Shown here piece by piece: positions 62,467-64,000 of a stretch of 64,000 nucleotides of DNA. The stretch covers positions 7,164-71,163 of the forward strand of contig DASYKY010000027.1 in assembly GCA_035995025.1 (NCBI GenBank), read 5' to 3'. The notes under the pieces are model-generated. The model did not search any database. It saw nothing but the letters and a program-made list of their open reading frames with translations, and was not told the origin of the DNA. How positions within the stretch are numbered: the first letter of the stretch is position 1; each line of letters begins with the position of its first letter. Position numbers and translations under genes: made by a program. The DNA comes from Actinophytocola sp035995025. Lineage in GTDB: Bacteria > Actinomycetota > Actinomycetes > Mycobacteriales > Pseudonocardiaceae.

Positions 62467-63111
62467 ATGCTCACTCGGTCGGGGAAAGTGCGGGTTTTCG
62501 GTGCTTCGGTACTACTAGCCGCTGGCGCGACGATCGCGCTCGGCGGCGGATCGGCGAACGCGATACCGCCGGGCGTTCCGGACGGCTCGACGGCGCAGAC
62601 GGAGCTCGAGCAGCTGACGGTCGCGCCGGACGGTTCGATGGACGGCTACAGCCGGGACGAGTTCCCGCACTGGCACACGGTCGACGGCTCCTGCGACACG
62701 CGCGAGGAGGTCCTCAAGCGCGACGGCGAGGGTGTCGAGGTCGACTCCTCCTGCAAGGCGACGTCGGGTAGCTGGACGAGCCCGTACGACGGCGAGACGT
62801 GGACCGCGACCGGGGACGTGGACATCGACCACATGGTCCCGCTGGCCGCGGCGTGGCGCAGTGGCGCGGCGGACTGGACGATCGACGAGCGCGAGGCGTT
62901 CGCCAACGACCTCGACGCGCCGCAGCTGTGGGCCGTGACCGACAACGTGAACCAGGGCAAGGGCGACAAGACGCCCGACCTGTGGAAGCCGCCGCTGGAG
63001 TCGGACTACTGCCAGTACGCCAGCGCGTTCACGCACGTGAAGTTCATCTACAAGCTCACGGTGAACGACGCGGAGAAGGCAGCGTTGGGTGACATGCTGG
63101 GGACGTGCTGA
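62467..63111 (+). CDS. Secreted HNH endonuclease-like protein (DUF1524/GmrSD-C fold), copy 2
   Basis: A 214-residue secreted paralogue of the previous gene: leader SGKVRVFGASVLLAAGATIALGGGSANA, GYSRDEFPHWHTVDGSCDTREEVLKRDGEGV and DVDIDHMVPLAAAWRSGAADWTIDEREAFANDLDAPQLWAVTDNVNQGKGDKTPDLWKPP. All key residues of copy 1 are kept, while other positions are more acidic (for example Asp/Glu in place of Ser/Thr), so the two may differ in optimum or substrate. The ATG is preceded by CGGAGG. Confidence 0.92.
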   Translation: MLTRSGKVRVFGASVLLAAGATIALGGGSANAIPPGVPDGSTAQTELEQLTVAPDGSMDGYSRDEFPHWHTVDGSCDTREEVLKRDGEGVEVDSSCKATSGSWTSPYDGETWTATGDVDIDHMVPLAAAWRSGAADWTIDEREAFANDLDAPQLWAVTDNVNQGKGDKTPDLWKPPLESDYCQYASAFTHVKFIYKLTVNDAEKAALGDMLGTC

Positions 63112-63152
63112 GCGCGTTCAACTCTCCACTGGTCGCCGGTCAGGGCGGCGTC

Positions 63153-63359
63153 ATGACCGAAGAGGTCGGCGCCGTCACCGGCGACCTGGAGCTGCGGACC
63201 ACAGTGGACTCGTCCGGCGTGGTGACGGCGAAGGTGCGCTACGCCGGCGCGGACGAGTGGTACCGGGTGCGCGGCGGCCTGTGCCGGCTCGCGGACGCGC
63301 GTGACCATGCCGCCGTGCACTCGCTCCTGGTGGGCGTGTTGAACCGTCCGGCGGGCTGA
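63153..63359 (+). CDS. Small conserved hypothetical protein
   Basis: 68 residues (MTEEVGAVTGDLELRTTVDSSGVVTAKVRYAGADEWYRVRGGLCRLADARDHAAVHSLLVGVLNRPAG). It looks like a compact beta-beta-alpha protein with a conserved YAGADEWYRVRG turn. A GTG 48 bp upstream, overlapping the nuclease gene's stop region, is an alternative start. No function is known. Confidence 0.6.
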   Translation: MTEEVGAVTGDLELRTTVDSSGVVTAKVRYAGADEWYRVRGGLCRLADARDHAAVHSLLVGVLNRPAG

Positions 63360-63439
63360 GTTTCAGTTCTTGCTAACTTCGCGCAGTTCCCCGCCGTGCC
63401 GAACCGGCGGTGCGCTAGCGTTTCCCTTGTGAAGCGGCG

Positions 63440-63667
63440 ATGACGGCCGATTTGTCCCCTGTCGGATGTACTGGGGTGTTGGTGATCGGCACCCGGGGCG
63501 GAGAGGGCCCCGGCGAGGTGCTGATCAAGATCCGTGGGGGGTCCGAGGCCTTTCTGGCCTTCTCCGACGAGCCGCTTCCGAAAGGGACGACCGTGCTGGT
63601 CGTCGAGGCCCGTGGCGCTCGCTCCGTCGGCGTCACACCGTGGACGGATCCGTGGGGAGACCAGTAG
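63440..63667 (+). CDS. NfeD-like small OB-fold protein
   Basis: 75 residues (TADLSPVGCTGVLVIGTRGGEGPGEVLIKIRGGSEAFLAFSDEPLPKGTTVLVVEARGARSVGVTPW), the soluble OB-fold part of NfeD with the GxxLVVEARG end. NfeD proteins occur next to flotillin genes and are thought to help membrane microdomain organisation. The stop abuts the flotillin start (TAGATG). Confidence 0.8.
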   Translation: MTADLSPVGCTGVLVIGTRGGEGPGEVLIKIRGGSEAFLAFSDEPLPKGTTVLVVEARGARSVGVTPWTDPWGDQ

Positions 63668-64000
63668 ATGTTCGGCTATCGCGTACCTGCCCCTGACGAG
63701 GCGATGCTCATTTCCGGTGGACGGCAGCGAGGCGCGGGGGGCGCGCCATTCCGCGTCGTCACCGGGCACGGCGCTTTCATCATGCCGTTCTTCCGGAAAG
63801 TCCGGTTCCTGTCGTTGAAGATGATCGAGGCCGAGGTCTCCGAGAACAGCGTGACCAGCCAGGCCATCGCGCTCAAGGTGCGTGCGGTGATCGCCTTCAA
63901 GGTCGGCAACGACACCGAGAGCATCGTCAACGCCGGCCAGCGGTTCCTGTCCGACCAGGGGCAGATGGCCGTGCTCACCGGCCGCATCTTCTCCGGGCAC
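63668..64000 (+). CDS. Flotillin-like SPFH-domain protein, N-terminal part
   Basis: The first 111 residues only; the gene runs past the window. MFGYRVPAPDEAMLISGGRQRGAGGAPFRVVTGHGAFIMPFFRKVRFLSLKMIEAEVSENSVTSQAIALKVRAVIAFKVGNDTESIVNAGQRFLSDQ matches the SPFH start of flotillins, with no long leader. It belongs to the nfeD-flotillin pair. Confidence 0.9.
   Translation, partial: MFGYRVPAPDEAMLISGGRQRGAGGAPFRVVTGHGAFIMPFFRKVRFLSLKMIEAEVSENSVTSQAIALKVRAVIAFKVGNDTESIVNAGQRFLSDQGQMAVLTGRIFSGH

Overview
The window is very GC-rich, uses GTG starts freely and carries several actinobacterial hallmarks: EspG/PPE-like/WXG100-type export genes, DUF3558 lipoproteins, a mycothiol-type maleylpyruvate isomerase fold, a CitA/CitB pair and MmyB-like and SigE-family regulators. 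Together these point to a member of the Pseudonocardiales (an Amycolatopsis- or Saccharothrix-like genome). This taxonomic call is an inference from gene content. I saw no tRNA, rRNA, insertion sequence, CRISPR array or replication origin gene.

Layout. 0-4 kb: end of a LacI regulator, an HD hydrolase, a TIR-domain gene with an adjoining helical-toroid-like gene (probably one gene split by a frameshift) and a secreted SGNH hydrolase. 4-9.4 kb: tctCBA tricarboxylate transporter genes divergent from a CitA/CitB-type two-component system. 9.4-13.3 kb: arfB, purM, purF and a DinB/MDMPI protein. 13.4-19.8 kb: type VII-secretion-associated genes (EspC-like, DUF1023 hydrolase, EspG, PPE-like, WXG-like, DUF3558). 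19.8-27.5 kb: a GGDEF/EAL protein, a GH25 muramidase, membrane proteins and a lower-GC orphan. 27.7-31.2 kb: a lipoprotein and purSQL. 31.3-43.4 kb: a regulator/SMP-30 pair, redox enzymes (GMC oxidoreductase, aldehyde dehydrogenase), SAM hydrolase, MOSC protein, purB and a TetR regulator. 43.4-47.4 kb: a sigma factor with a membrane partner, threonine aldolase and an aminotransferase. 47.4-52.1 kb: a second type VII module that includes a WXG100-transglycosylase fusion. 52.1-59.8 kb: purD, TAXI-TRAP transporter, secreted GDPD and purA. 59.9-64 kb: secreted proteins, two tandem secreted HNH nucleases and the start of an NfeD/flotillin pair.

Purine synthesis is spread over the window (purM, F, L, Q, S, B, D, A), always on the minus strand; purC is not present in it.

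The most unusual signal is non-coding. Five intergenic loci (about 15.7, 36.0-36.6, 40.4, 53.4-54.0 and 58.4 kb) carry copies of a repeat whose core is one or two DnaA-box-like nonamers (TGTGGACAA or TGTGGATAA on the plus strand, i.e. TTGTCCACA or TTATCCACA on the minus strand). They occur as tandem arrays of 79 bp and 97 bp period, as two 125-bp copies about 96% identical, and as one short relic. Every box points the same way, each locus lies just downstream of a minus-strand gene, and paired boxes are spaced exactly 19 bp at three loci. A DnaA-titration or chromosome-replication-control role is an attractive but untested idea. Related words (TCCACAGTGGA and TCCGATGTGGAC) also recur inside unrelated coding sequences.
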